A DNA stretch of 64,000 nucleotides, taken from the NCBI RefSeq assembly GCF_003641145.1, contig NZ_CP032744.1, forward strand, positions 2,356,001 through 2,420,000, read 5' to 3'. Source of the DNA: Lactiplantibacillus paraplantarum. GTDB lineage: Bacteria > Bacillota > Bacilli > Lactobacillales > Lactobacillaceae. The notes below the pieces were generated by a model. That model did no database searches. It worked only from the letters and a program-made list of their open reading frames with translations, and was not told the DNA's origin. Shown here piece by piece: positions 1-8,700 of this stretch (its first letter is position 1; each line of letters starts with the position of its first letter). The position numbers and the translations under genes are program-made.

Positions 1-706
1 GGACTAAGTTAAAGGTGCTTGTTTAATTGGACTAAGTGTAACGAACTCCACCACGACTGTCAAGGGTTAATCAACCCGAGTACATTAATTATCTGATGAC
101 TTTGAGCGTTGATCATTAATATCGGTATGTATCGTTGATAATACGGGCCAGTTAGCTGGATGCCTATTCATCAGCATGCGCGCGTCCTAGTCCGAGTTTT
201 AGGCCGGATGCCAATTGCTAGAACCGAGCAGACCTCGATTTGAACTCCGCAGAACCCCCCTACGCAAATTCAAATATGCGTCTTCTGCTAGCCGGGAACA
301 TCACCCCGACAAGCAATACTTTGCCCTTGAGCATGGTGTCACCCCCGCCCCGCCAGTCTCAAGCTTGCGAGGGGCGGGGGTGAAGCTAAGCATTGCCTAA
401 CCAACGGATTAATACGGTCTCGTTGGCGTAGCAAACACAGGCCGCAGAGGCGCCGAACACGTTTCGGTAGTATCGCCTAGAAGCCGTATCGTATGTTTAC
501 ATTAACTCGTCTTTTTTCAGTGGTCTACGATGCTGGCTATTTTGAATAAGGATATAGCACGTTTGACCAACATTGAAATCTATTAACCCGTAACACTAAT
601 TCGACACTTCATTTGTTTTTAATCTATTTTTCATTTAATTATAGTCAAACTGCCAAATTATCGGTATACTACTTGTTAAAGATAACTAATTTTAGGGGGA
701 CTTACC
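1..706. other. Intergenic region before the PucR gene
   Basis: Apart from repeat copy A I see no gene here. A likely -10 box, TATACT, lies at 665-670 in front of the regulator gene at 707. No convincing -35 box was found. Confidence 0.5.
140..490 (+). repeat. Diverged half copy (copy A) of the foldback intergenic repeat
   Basis: This stretch aligns in patches with the reverse complement of 4690-5060 and with the right arm at 43400-43634. Shared blocks include CCAATTGCT, a hairpin with ATTTGAA arms, the loop CAGTCTCAAG, and GTTAGCGTAGCA/GTTGGCGTAGCA followed by GAACACGTTTCG. A 12-bp GC-rich hairpin (340-351 with 371-382) replaces a different-sequence hairpin in the other copies. The second arm is missing. 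A 61-codon open frame at 215-400 lies inside the repeat, has no homologue I recognise and is not called as a gene. Confidence 0.65.
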
Positions 707-2296
707 ATGCGTTTACAAACACTATTACAAACACCATCAATGCAACATATGCGGGTAATTGCGGGTGAACGCGGTCTCAAGCGCGAAATTAGTAATATTG
801 GAATGATTGAATCACCCGACATCGCCAACTATCTCGCCAATGGTCAATTTTTGATTACAAATGGCTACCCATTTATTAATACGACAACGGACCCCTCGAC
901 CTTAATCAAAGCAATGCACAATGCCAATTGTGCCGGCCTTGGCTTTAAGGATCATCGTTACGTTGACCATTTGCCCAAAAAGGTGCTCGCTTTAGCGGAT
1001 GAATTAGCCTTTCCAATTATTATCACACCCGGCGATGAGCTGATTTCTGAAACCATGCGTAAAATGTTAAGTATTATTTTAAAATCCCAGACTAATGAGC
1101 TTAGTCGGATCGTTACGGCTAACCAAGCACTTGCTGATTTGTTGTTAAAAGACCCAACTAATACAACCGTCTTGAATAAGTGTAGTGAGCTCATCCACCA
1201 CCCAATCTTTTTAATGGACAGTCATTTTCGCGTTGTCAGTGCCTCACAAGACCTGCCAATGACGCGTCACACTTTGACAGACTTTTTACGTAACCAGACC
1301 GATATCGACTATTTCAACCTTAATACCCGCGTCATCCTCCCCTACCAGACAACTGACTTAACCATCATGCCGCTGTTTTCAGCCTACAAAGAAAACAAGG
1401 CTTTTGTTGGCGTTCTAGACCTGGATCCAGCCAATTCAACCGATCAGATGCTCACACAAGTCGTCCTTAATACCCTAAGTTTCGTCAACAGCCGCGTAGA
1501 CATGTTGAACGAGTCAGCTTTCCGTAATCAAAGTGGCTTCTATCTGAATGTTATGGACGGCGGTATTTCTAATGAGCTCGTGAATAAGACGCTAAAGGCC
1601 CGCAACATTGATCCAAGTACCAAGTTCCACTGCGCAACTATTCTAGTGACCACTACTCATCAGGCATTACTAAGCAACCACCTTTTAGAGCAGGTGCAAC
1701 AACTCACACTATGGTTTATTAAAGAATACCAGGCTGCTGTCATTGTTTTTTCATTAAAACAGCAATTAGTCTTATTAATCAATGATCAACAAAACGCCCA
1801 ACACTTTTTAACGGCCCTCGTTCAATTTATTCAGCCTAAGTTAGACAAACAAGCCCGTTTGATTGCTGGTTACAGCTATTCGACATTACCCTTAACGGAA
1901 CTTGCGACTATTTATAATGAAGCCGCGGAAGCTTTAGCACTCAGCAAGAATAGCCCCCATGCGGTCACGATTTATCGGCCAAAATACGTTAAAGAATTGA
2001 TCTCATTGATTCCCAAAAACGAAGCCCGGTCCTTTGTCGAACGTGTCTTAGGCGGACTTGTCAGTGGCGTGAGTGCTCACGAGCAGCTTAACTTATTAAC
2101 GACTCTGTACGGATATTTTTATTACCATCAAAATATCGCGGAAGTTGCTGGTCACCTCGACATCCATCGGAATACCGTGATTTACCGGCTCAAAAAAATC
2201 GAAAAAATGTTGATGTTGAATTTGGACGATCCTGAGCAGACCCAGACACTTGAAATGGCCGTGTTACTTTGGCATAATCAGCAATCGCAAAAGTGA
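707..2296 (+). CDS. PucR-family transcriptional regulator
   Basis: A 529-residue cytoplasmic regulator. The first ~125 residues resemble the PucR N-terminal domain. The last ~70 residues hold the PucR C-terminal helix-turn-helix, with the characteristic HRNTVIYRLKKIE stretch. The start is ATG at 707 behind AGGGGGA at 694-700. PucR proteins control purine breakdown or transport genes. Its neighbour downstream is a riboswitch-controlled purine permease, so local control of purine uptake is a reasonable inference, but the ligand and operator are not visible. Confidence 0.85.
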   Translation: MRLQTLLQTPSMQHMRVIAGERGLKREISNIGMIESPDIANYLANGQFLITNGYPFINTTTDPSTLIKAMHNANCAGLGFKDHRYVDHLPKKVLALADELAFPIIITPGDELISETMRKMLSIILKSQTNELSRIVTANQALADLLLKDPTNTTVLNKCSELIHHPIFLMDSHFRVVSASQDLPMTRHTLTDFLRNQTDIDYFNLNTRVILPYQTTDLTIMPLFSAYKENKAFVGVLDLDPANSTDQMLTQVVLNTLSFVNSRVDMLNESAFRNQSGFYLNVMDGGISNELVNKTLKARNIDPSTKFHCATILVTTTHQALLSNHLLEQVQQLTLWFIKEYQAAVIVFSLKQQLVLLINDQQNAQHFLTALVQFIQPKLDKQARLIAGYSYSTLPLTELATIYNEAAEALALSKNSPHAVTIYRPKYVKELISLIPKNEARSFVERVLGGLVSGVSAHEQLNLLTTLYGYFYYHQNIAEVAGHLDIHRNTVIYRLKKIEKMLMLNLDDPEQTQTLEMAVLLWHNQQSQK

Positions 2297-2413
2297 ACGT
2301 TTTCATTTTGAACTTTCGTGAAAAAGCCGTTTTCACGAACATTAATTTATTCGGCAACATTTGTATTCGGTTTTCATCTGTGCTAGAATAAGTCTCATTC
2401 AAATAAGTGGTAA

Positions 2414-2484
2414 TTGCCTATATAATGTCATGATATGGTTGACGAGTTTCTACCCAACCCCGTAAAGGTTGGACTATAAGCAAA
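2414..2484 (+). promoter_or_regulatory. Guanine-class purine riboswitch aptamer
   Basis: It shows the L2 sequence TGATATGG, the J2/3 core GTTTCTAC, a perfect 6-bp P3 (CCAACC/GGTTGG) closed by CCGTAAA, and the J3/1 element ACTAT. The residue equivalent to position 74 is C, which in this family selects guanine, hypoxanthine or xanthine over adenine. It lies directly before an intrinsic terminator and the permease gene, so ligand binding should stop transcription. Confidence 0.93.
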
Positions 2485-2488
2485 CGAG

Positions 2489-2518
2489 GTCATCCCGTTT
2501 GCCGGGGTGACTTTTTTT
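2489..2518 (+). terminator. Riboswitch expression-platform terminator
   Basis: GTCATCCCG (2489-2497) pairs with CGGGGTGAC (2503-2511), with one G-T pair, followed by seven T. It sits between the purine aptamer and the permease start. Confidence 0.9.
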
Positions 2519-2555
2519 ATAGGCAAATCAGCTTAATCGAGAGAGGAAGATTGAT

Positions 2556-3896
2556 TTGAAGGAAGTATCCGTAGCACCTAAAATTACCAACATTAAGGCG
2601 GCCGTTTTAGGATTTCAACATCTGTTAGCCATGTATTCGGGTGATGTGCTTGTTCCGTTATTGATTGGGGCAGCCTTGCATTTCAGCCAAGAACAATTAA
2701 CTTACTTAGTTTCAATCGATATTTTCATGTGTGGAATTGCAACATTCCTACAATTAAAACGCACTCCGCTAACAGGGATCGGACTTCCCGTCGTGCTTGG
2801 CTGCGCAGTCCAAGCCGTCAATCCACTGATTCAAATCGGTAAAACGTACGGTCTGGGGACCATGTACGGTTCAATTATTGGTGCTGGTATTTTTATTTTC
2901 TTGATTGCTGGACTGTTTTCAAAAATCAAGAGCCTCTTTCCGCCCGTCGTCACGGGATCACTAATTACAATCATTGGTTTCACCTTGATCCCAGTGGCCT
3001 TTCAGAACCTGGGTGGTGGCGATACTAGTGCTAAAGATTTTGGTAATCTACAAGCACTAGGTATCGGTTTTCTTACGATTGCCATTATTTTATTAATTAG
3101 TGTTTTTGCACGGGGTTTTATGAAGTCCGTTTCAATTCTAATCGGGATCTTAGTTGGTACCTTGATTGCTGGTGCCATGGGCATGGTTTCCTTGAAACCC
3201 GTCGCCGAAGCCAGCTGGTTCCACTTACCGACCCTCTTTTACTTTGGTACTCCCCATTTTGAATGGTCATCTATTCTGACGATGATCCTCGTCTCATTGA
3301 CCACAATGGTCGAATCAACCGGGGTCTTCTTTGCCCTTGGCGACATTACTGGTCGTAAAATTGAAAGTGATGATTTAAAGCGGGGTTACCGAGCAGAGGG
3401 GATTGCCGTTATTCTTGGTGGATTATTCAGTACTTTCCCTTACTCAACCTTCTCCGAAAATGTCGGGGTCGTTCAATTATCCGGTGTCAAAACACGGAAA
3501 CCAATTTACTTTTCCGCAGCCTTCTTAGTTATCTTGGGCTTATTGCCTAAGATTGGTGCGTTGGCTACTATTATTCCCGACCCAGTACTAGGCGGCGCCA
3601 TGGTCGTCATGTTCGGGATCGTTGGGATTCAAGGAATTAGAATGTTAGCTCAAGTTGATTTTCGTAATAATAATAACTTGCTCGTTGCAGCCGTCTCCAT
3701 TGGGCTTGGTTTAGGGGTCACAGTTCAAACGAACATCTTCCAATTTCTACCAGGCGCACTTCAAATCATGTTAAGTAACGGGGTTGTCGTGGGTAGTCTA
3801 GCCGCAGTTGGTCTCAACTTACTCTTCAACCGACACGCGGCTGAGACCACTGTCGATGACGAATCAGTCGGTCTTAATGAAACTGAACAGCATTAA
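2556..3896 (+). CDS. pbuX: NCS2 xanthine/purine permease
   Basis: A 446-residue polytopic membrane protein of the NCS2 (NAT) family that imports xanthine or related purines with protons. The family signature is visible as ENVGVVQLSGVKTR, and about 12-14 hydrophobic segments are present. The start is TTG at 2556 behind GAGAGGAAG. It is preceded by a guanine-class riboswitch, which supports xanthine/guanine as substrate and repression in purine excess. The symbol is by analogy with riboswitch-controlled pbuX; uric acid transport cannot be excluded, given the adjacent PucR gene. Confidence 0.85.
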   Translation: MKEVSVAPKITNIKAAVLGFQHLLAMYSGDVLVPLLIGAALHFSQEQLTYLVSIDIFMCGIATFLQLKRTPLTGIGLPVVLGCAVQAVNPLIQIGKTYGLGTMYGSIIGAGIFIFLIAGLFSKIKSLFPPVVTGSLITIIGFTLIPVAFQNLGGGDTSAKDFGNLQALGIGFLTIAIILLISVFARGFMKSVSILIGILVGTLIAGAMGMVSLKPVAEASWFHLPTLFYFGTPHFEWSSILTMILVSLTTMVESTGVFFALGDITGRKIESDDLKRGYRAEGIAVILGGLFSTFPYSTFSENVGVVQLSGVKTRKPIYFSAAFLVILGLLPKIGALATIIPDPVLGGAMVVMFGIVGIQGIRMLAQVDFRNNNNLLVAAVSIGLGLGVTVQTNIFQFLPGALQIMLSNGVVVGSLAAVGLNLLFNRHAAETTVDDESVGLNETEQH

Positions 3897-3912
3897 TCAT
3901 TATTCTTAAACG

Positions 3913-3958
3913 CAGCGGCTCACATCCCGACAACACGGGGTGTGAGCCGCTGTTTTTT
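3913..3958 (+). terminator. Intrinsic terminator after the purine permease
   Basis: CAGCGGCTCACA (3913-3924) pairs exactly with TGTGAGCCGCTG (3941-3952), followed by a T run. Confidence 0.93.
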
Positions 3959-4064
3959 GTTCGGATACGTTACATCAACTCTTTTTAATCATCCCTTCCA
4001 ATCAAATTTATGCTGACGTGCATTCACTGAACACAATCAATCCACACGCTTCGCTAGTCAACCG

Positions 4065-5065
4065 TTCATGAATCATGATCAAAACATGCCAATTGGTTAA
4101 GGTCAAAAGCACCAGCTTAAACCCGCTGGAAAAAGGTCGAACTAGCGTAAACATGTTTGGCTTGAGCGTCCTAGACCGACTTCCAGGCATTTCTGCCAAT
4201 TGCTGGAACGCGATGGACACAGATTTAAGCCGAAACCCACGTCTTAAATGCTGGTCTTCCATAGGCATGCAATATTGTCGAAACGTGTTCGAGCCAACCT
4301 GGGTCTGCGGTTAGCTACACAATATTGCCAATCGGGGAAGACCACCCGCTTAGCAACATCGCTAGGCTAATCCTCAACCCAACCCGGTTGGACCTCACAC
4401 TCTTGAAGTGCTGAGCATTGTCAGAAATACCTTCCAGTCGGGACAGCGTTCGAATGGCAGACATGGACGTACCCAACTTTTGATGAATTGATCATTATTT
4501 TTCTCAAACGATAATCTTGTCAGCAAATTGTCAGACTGATAATCCTATTTTGACAGTTCAACTATGCCTAAATCACCATATTAGTATTGGAGTAGCTAAA
4601 ATGGACGATGATAACTTAACGTTTAATTGAAGTCCCAGTATCAAAATATTCAACGACCGATTGTACCAAGTTAAGTGGCTGTTCATCAGCCATTCGAGCG
4701 GCTTCCCGAAACGTGTTCGGTGCCACTGAAGCCTGTGCTTGCTACGCTAACGGACTAATGCCAAAACCGCATTAATCCGTTGGCTAGGCAATGCTCGGCT
4801 TCAACCCGTGGCCCCTCACACTCTTGAGACTGGAGGGGCTGGGTGACAATGCTCAGTAGCCAAATTATTCTTAGCTGGAAGTGATCTTCTTCCGGCTTAG
4901 AATAAGACTCGTATTTGAGATTGCGCAGTGGGCTTCTGCGTGAGCTCAAATCGACGTCGGCTGCGTTCCAGCAATTGGCCCCCAGCCCCGGAAGTCGGAT
5001 TAGGATGAACACGTACTGACGAACAGCAATCCGACTAATTGGCATGTTTTGACCATCATTCATGA
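4065..5065. repeat. Foldback intergenic repeat, copy B (about 1.0 kb)
   Basis: The ends are inverted repeats: 4065-4094 and 5037-5065 match at 27 of 29 positions when one is reverse-complemented. The two arms (about 4070-4490 and 4640-5060) are related to each other in inverted orientation, sharing CCAATTGCTGGAACGC and nearby hairpins. Copy C at 42865-43634 has the same left arm, middle and right arm. Hairpins are visible at 4223-4249, 4811-4839, 4867-4903 and 4913-4951. Open frames at 4008-4314 and 4755-5063 lie within it and look non-coding. I do not recognise this element. Confidence 0.8.
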
Positions 5066-5189
5066 TACTTTGGTAAAAGTGGACAATGACTGCATGGTCG
5101 CTTGAGACTACCCTGACGATGTTGGCATTAAGTCAACTGAAAGAGATAAAACAATAAATCCCCTGTTACCCTAAAAAGCAGTATGTTAT

Positions 5190-5233
5190 ACTAGACAATT
5201 GTTGAATTGTTAGTTTTTTATTAATTTTAGGAG
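5190..5233 (+). promoter_or_regulatory. Promoter region and ribosome site of the AzgA-type permease
   Basis: A TATACT box in GTTATACTAGAC near 5190 is followed by AGGAG at 5229-5233. No riboswitch is visible here, unlike the permease at 2556. Confidence 0.5.
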
Positions 5234-5242
5234 TGGGTCATT

Positions 5243-6547
5243 ATTCTAGAACAATTATTTCATTTGCGTGAAAACCGTACTTCAGTCCGCCGCGAATTGA
5301 TCGGTGGTCTGACGACCTTTTTAGCGATGTCTTATATTTTAGCCGTAAATCCCGAACTATTGGGCAGTACCGGTATGAGCAAAACTGCTGTCTTCACCGC
5401 AACGATTTTAGCTGCCATTGCTGGCTGTCTCTTAATGGGACTGGTAGCCAACTTCCCCGTCGCGCTTGCGCCTGGGATGGGGTTGAACGCCTTCTTCACT
5501 TATACGGTCGTCCAAGAATGGCATATTCCATGGCAAACGGCCTTAGCAGGTGTCTTGGTCGCTGGGATTCTCTTTATTCTATTAACACTGTCTAAGTTGC
5601 GCGACAAATTGATTAATTTGATTCCGAGTGCCTTAAAGTATGCCGTATCTGCGGGAATTGGGTTATTCATTGCCTTTTCTGGGCTCCAAACTTCCGGTAT
5701 TATCGTTGCCAACAAATCGAACGCCGTGGCCCTCGGCAACTTGCACAGTCCGACCGTTTTATTAGCAATTTTCGGCATTATTGTTGGCATTATGTTAGTC
5801 ACTGCTAACGTTACTGGTGGTATCTTTTGGGGCATGTTCATCACGGCCGCAGTCGGCATGATTTTTGGTATCATTCCCTTACCAACTGGTATCGTCAGTG
5901 GTGTTCCGAGTGTCCAGCCTATCTTTGGTCAAGCAGTCACCCATCTTGGCAATATCAATTCGTTTCAAATGATTATCGTTATTTTAACGTTTTTCATTAT
6001 TGGGCTTTTTGATACCTCCGGAACACTCGTTGGGGTAGCCACCGAAGCCGGAATGGTGGATAAGCAGTCTGGTGAAGTTAAAGGAGTTGGTAAAGCACTC
6101 TTTAGCGGTGCGCTAGCGACATCCTTAGGCGCAATCTTTGGGACCTCACCAACGACCGCCTACGTAGAATCAACCTCAGGTGTAGCTGTTGGAGCCCGTA
6201 CTGGCTTATCATCGGTCTTCGTTGCGCTCCTGTTCGCCATTGCCGCCTTCTTCTCACCAGTTTTAACAGTGATTACATCTGCGGTTACCGCTTCAGCACT
6301 AATTATCGTCGGTATTTTGATGCTTTCAAACGTTCAGTATATTGATTGGACCAAGTTCGAAATTGCCGTACCAGCATTTTTTACCATGATTATGATGCTA
6401 CTGACTTATAGCATTTCAGAAGGCTTGGCCGTTGGTTTTATCTTTTATCCGATTACCATGACCGTCAAAGGACGTTGGCGTGAAGTCAATGCCCTCATGT
6501 GGACGATGATGGTCGTCTTTATCTTGTACTTCGCCTTTGTTGCTTAA
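5243..6547 (+). CDS. AzgA-family guanine/hypoxanthine (adenine) permease
   Basis: An NCS2 AzgA-subfamily purine transporter with about 12 membrane segments; the stretches GGLTTFLAMSYILAVNP and LAPGMGLNAFF are typical. No ATG or GTG fits the frame. TTG at 5264 is about 30 nt from AGGAG (5229-5233), too far. ATT at 5243 is 9 nt from AGGAG and gives the N-terminus LEQLFHLRENRTSVRRE, which family members usually share. I therefore set the start at this ATT; the neighbouring ATT at 5240 is possible. Probably salvages hypoxanthine or guanine. Confidence 0.85.
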   Translation: MLEQLFHLRENRTSVRRELIGGLTTFLAMSYILAVNPELLGSTGMSKTAVFTATILAAIAGCLLMGLVANFPVALAPGMGLNAFFTYTVVQEWHIPWQTALAGVLVAGILFILLTLSKLRDKLINLIPSALKYAVSAGIGLFIAFSGLQTSGIIVANKSNAVALGNLHSPTVLLAIFGIIVGIMLVTANVTGGIFWGMFITAAVGMIFGIIPLPTGIVSGVPSVQPIFGQAVTHLGNINSFQMIIVILTFFIIGLFDTSGTLVGVATEAGMVDKQSGEVKGVGKALFSGALATSLGAIFGTSPTTAYVESTSGVAVGARTGLSSVFVALLFAIAAFFSPVLTVITSAVTASALIIVGILMLSNVQYIDWTKFEIAVPAFFTMIMMLLTYSISEGLAVGFIFYPITMTVKGRWREVNALMWTMMVVFILYFAFVA

Positions 6548-6586
6548 GGCGCGATTGATTAGTCTAGCAACTGCATAGAAGGTCAA

Positions 6587-6624
6587 AACACCCACGAGTT
6601 TTCGAAAACTCGTGGGTGTTTTTG
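6587..6624. terminator. Bidirectional terminator between convergent genes
   Basis: AACACCCACGAGTTTTC pairs perfectly with GAAAACTCGTGGGTGTT. It serves the permease on the plus strand and may also serve the SDR gene on the minus strand. Confidence 0.85.
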
Positions 6625-6653
6625 GCTTTCATTGCTCATATAACTGATCTTAA

Positions 6654-7556
6654 TTAGTGTTTGATGACCTGTTGATTATGATAATCTTCAGCAAAGACTT
6701 GGGCAAAATCGGCCATCTTGACAGTCCCCAATCGTGGCTGATGAGCCCGATAGTCCGCATAAAAATCGTGCTCACGTTGGTAAGCCACCGTTTTGACATA
6801 CTCTCTTGCAAAAGCTATTGGCATTCCCGCCGTCACTAAATTGTTCTGCATAACCTCATCAGGTACTTGTGAGACACGTAAATCTGGCATCTTGAGCGTC
6901 TGCGATAATGCTGACGCAACTTCCAAATAAGTCTGTTCATCACTAGCAACATAGGACACGGTCTGTCCAGTAACGGGTTCAGTCAGCGCTTTAATGATAA
7001 CTGGTGTGACATCAACCGGAGCCACCCAGACGTTCTTAACATCGAGACTAGCATTAGTATAAATTCGATGACTTTTTCTAACTGTCGGTACACTGTTTAA
7101 TAGATTATAGTACATTGCGGTTGGCCGAATGAACGTTAAGTCAACATCCGTTAAGGCCGACGTTAACGTCTGTTCGATAATGTGATACATATACAACGAA
7201 CCAACTTCGGGACCTAAATCAGCACCCACGCTACTTAAGTTAACGACCCGCTTTACCCCAGCTGCATTGATTGCAGCTGCATAGATCTCTGCTTGTTGTT
7301 TGGCAGCAGCATAAATATCATCACTAGCCAATACGCCGGTCAACATTAAGTAGACAACATCGGCCCCCCTGAATGTTCGTGTCAAAAAGGCCTCATCATC
7401 GAGACGGCCGATTGCCGGCGTTGCTCGAAATACCTTGATTAGCCCACTACGACTAGACTGATGGCTAATCACCGTCACATCATGTCCATTGTGAGTCAGT
7501 TGAGGAACGAGGGTCTGATTTATGCGACCAATCGAACCTGTTAAAACAATTTTCAT
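6654..7556 (-). CDS. Atypical short-chain dehydrogenase / NmrA-like NAD(P)-binding protein
   Basis: A 300-residue protein with an N-terminal Rossmann motif (VLTGSIGRI) followed by NmrA/YtfG-like features such as VVYLMLTG and KRVVNLSS. Members act as NAD(P)H-dependent quinone reductases or redox-sensing proteins. The catalytic Tyr-x-x-x-Lys of classical SDRs is not obvious. The gene stands alone, divergent from the EAL-domain operon. Substrate unknown. Confidence 0.8.
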   Translation of the reverse strand: MKIVLTGSIGRINQTLVPQLTHNGHDVTVISHQSSRSGLIKVFRATPAIGRLDDEAFLTRTFRGADVVYLMLTGVLASDDIYAAAKQQAEIYAAAINAAGVKRVVNLSSVGADLGPEVGSLYMYHIIEQTLTSALTDVDLTFIRPTAMYYNLLNSVPTVRKSHRIYTNASLDVKNVWVAPVDVTPVIIKALTEPVTGQTVSYVASDEQTYLEVASALSQTLKMPDLRVSQVPDEVMQNNLVTAGMPIAFAREYVKTVAYQREHDFYADYRAHQPRLGTVKMADFAQVFAEDYHNQQVIKH

Positions 7557-7866
7557 TTCACAATAACCTTCTTCTTTAATCTACGTTATCTCTCAAAGTC
7601 ATTATCGATTATAAGCGACCACTAAAACCTCGTCAATCATTCGTAATTATGTTAGCCCAACAGTGTCAGCGGCTGGTTTTATAGTTTCTTCATAAGCTTA
7701 ATCTGATTAATAACATTCAACAGACAATCCCACTTATCAGCATATAATATTGATTGAAACTGCGCAAATATAGGCATATAATGTCAAGAACACTTAACTA
7801 TATTAACTGTGACCGACAGATACTTTTTCTGCTGTCATAAGTTTTTCTTACGGAGATTATATTTAA
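7557..7866 (+). promoter_or_regulatory. Divergent intergenic region with promoter for the EAL/glycosyltransferase operon
   Basis: A good promoter is visible: TTGAAA at 7754-7759, 17 nt spacer, TATAAT at 7777-7782. The transcript would have a leader of about 80 nt with a short GACAG/CTGTC hairpin (about 7814-7838). I see no c-di-GMP riboswitch motif in it. Confidence 0.6.
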
Positions 7867-8700
7867 ATGAGCCTGGTGCAATTAGAAATAGGACTACTTT
7901 GGTTGACTGGATTAATTACCGTCAGCTTTATCCTTACAATCGTGATTTATTACTGGTACTCTCGTAAGCATTCCAATAATTATCTTGAAAACGACGATTT
8001 TAAGCTTCGTTATTTTATTCAAAAGCAGGTCGATTTTCGCGGACAGACGACCGGATATGAGTGTCTGCTACGGCAACATAACACTGACGGTTCATGGTCA
8101 TTGCCACCACAACTGGACTCCTTACCACTCCAACGCGTGATCTTCTTGCTTGAAGATACTTTTAAGGCATTACCTAATGAAGCCATTACGCTATCAATCA
8201 ACTTGGAATATGAACAAATCATTAGTCCCGAATTTCGCTACTTTGTTCGCTGGGCCATCGCGAATATTGAGCCGATGCATTTAGCTGTTGAATATACGCC
8301 ACAGTATCAGTCACGCCACATCAACAAACGGCTATTTCGGCGACGAATCCGTGAAGCCCGCAAATACGGCATGCAATTTGGGATTGATAACGTCGGGGCT
8401 AGTTTAGCTAATTTGAAGAATATTCAGTGGTTACTAGCAGATATCGACACACTAAAATGCTCAATGCGTTCGTTTCGTAAGGAAGATCCTTCCGTCTGGC
8501 TAGACTTGAACCTTCAATTTTGGAATCAACTCTCAAAAGACAACGATATCGATTTGATCTTAATGGGGATTGAAAATGAAGCCGACGAACAGTTAGCCGA
8601 GCAACTCCAGATCAGTATTCGTCAAGGCTACTTATTCGGACATCCCATCAATCCCGACCAACCAACAACCAAGGAGGATCAGCATGACCAAACAACCTAA
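7867..8700 (+). CDS. Membrane-anchored EAL-like protein, probable c-di-GMP receptor or phosphodiesterase
   Basis: A 277-residue protein with one N-terminal membrane helix (about residues 9-31), then an EAL-type domain. Motif equivalents are ECLLR (Glu65) for EALLR, INL for the Asn motif, VEY (Glu142), GIDNVG (Asp174-Asn175) for the DDFG metal site, LK, GIENE for GVETE and RQGYLFG for AQGYLFG. The second Asp of the metal pair is Asn, so activity is doubtful and a role as c-di-GMP sensor is plausible. It overlaps the next gene by 17 nt, in a polysaccharide synthase operon. Confidence 0.8.
   Translation: MSLVQLEIGLLWLTGLITVSFILTIVIYYWYSRKHSNNYLENDDFKLRYFIQKQVDFRGQTTGYECLLRQHNTDGSWSLPPQLDSLPLQRVIFLLEDTFKALPNEAITLSINLEYEQIISPEFRYFVRWAIANIEPMHLAVEYTPQYQSRHINKRLFRRRIREARKYGMQFGIDNVGASLANLKNIQWLLADIDTLKCSMRSFRKEDPSVWLDLNLQFWNQLSKDNDIDLILMGIENEADEQLAEQLQISIRQGYLFGHPINPDQPTTKEDQHDQTT

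Noticed and set aside
4008..4314. Two overlapping open frames on opposite strands
   Set aside because: Both are within the left arm of repeat copy B; no ribosome site and no recognisable protein.
4755..5063. Minus-strand open frame of 102 codons, related to frames at 215-400 and 43372-43614
   Set aside because: They lie in the foldback repeat, differ in length and start, and the conserved feature is base pairing of hairpins rather than protein sequence.
5264..5266. TTG as start of the AzgA-type permease
   Set aside because: It is about 30 nt from the only ribosome site and would remove a family-typical N-terminus; ATT 5243 fits better.
7783..7866. c-di-GMP riboswitch in the EAL operon leader
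   Set aside because: The leader is about 80 nt and has only a small hairpin; none of the GEMM core sequences were found.
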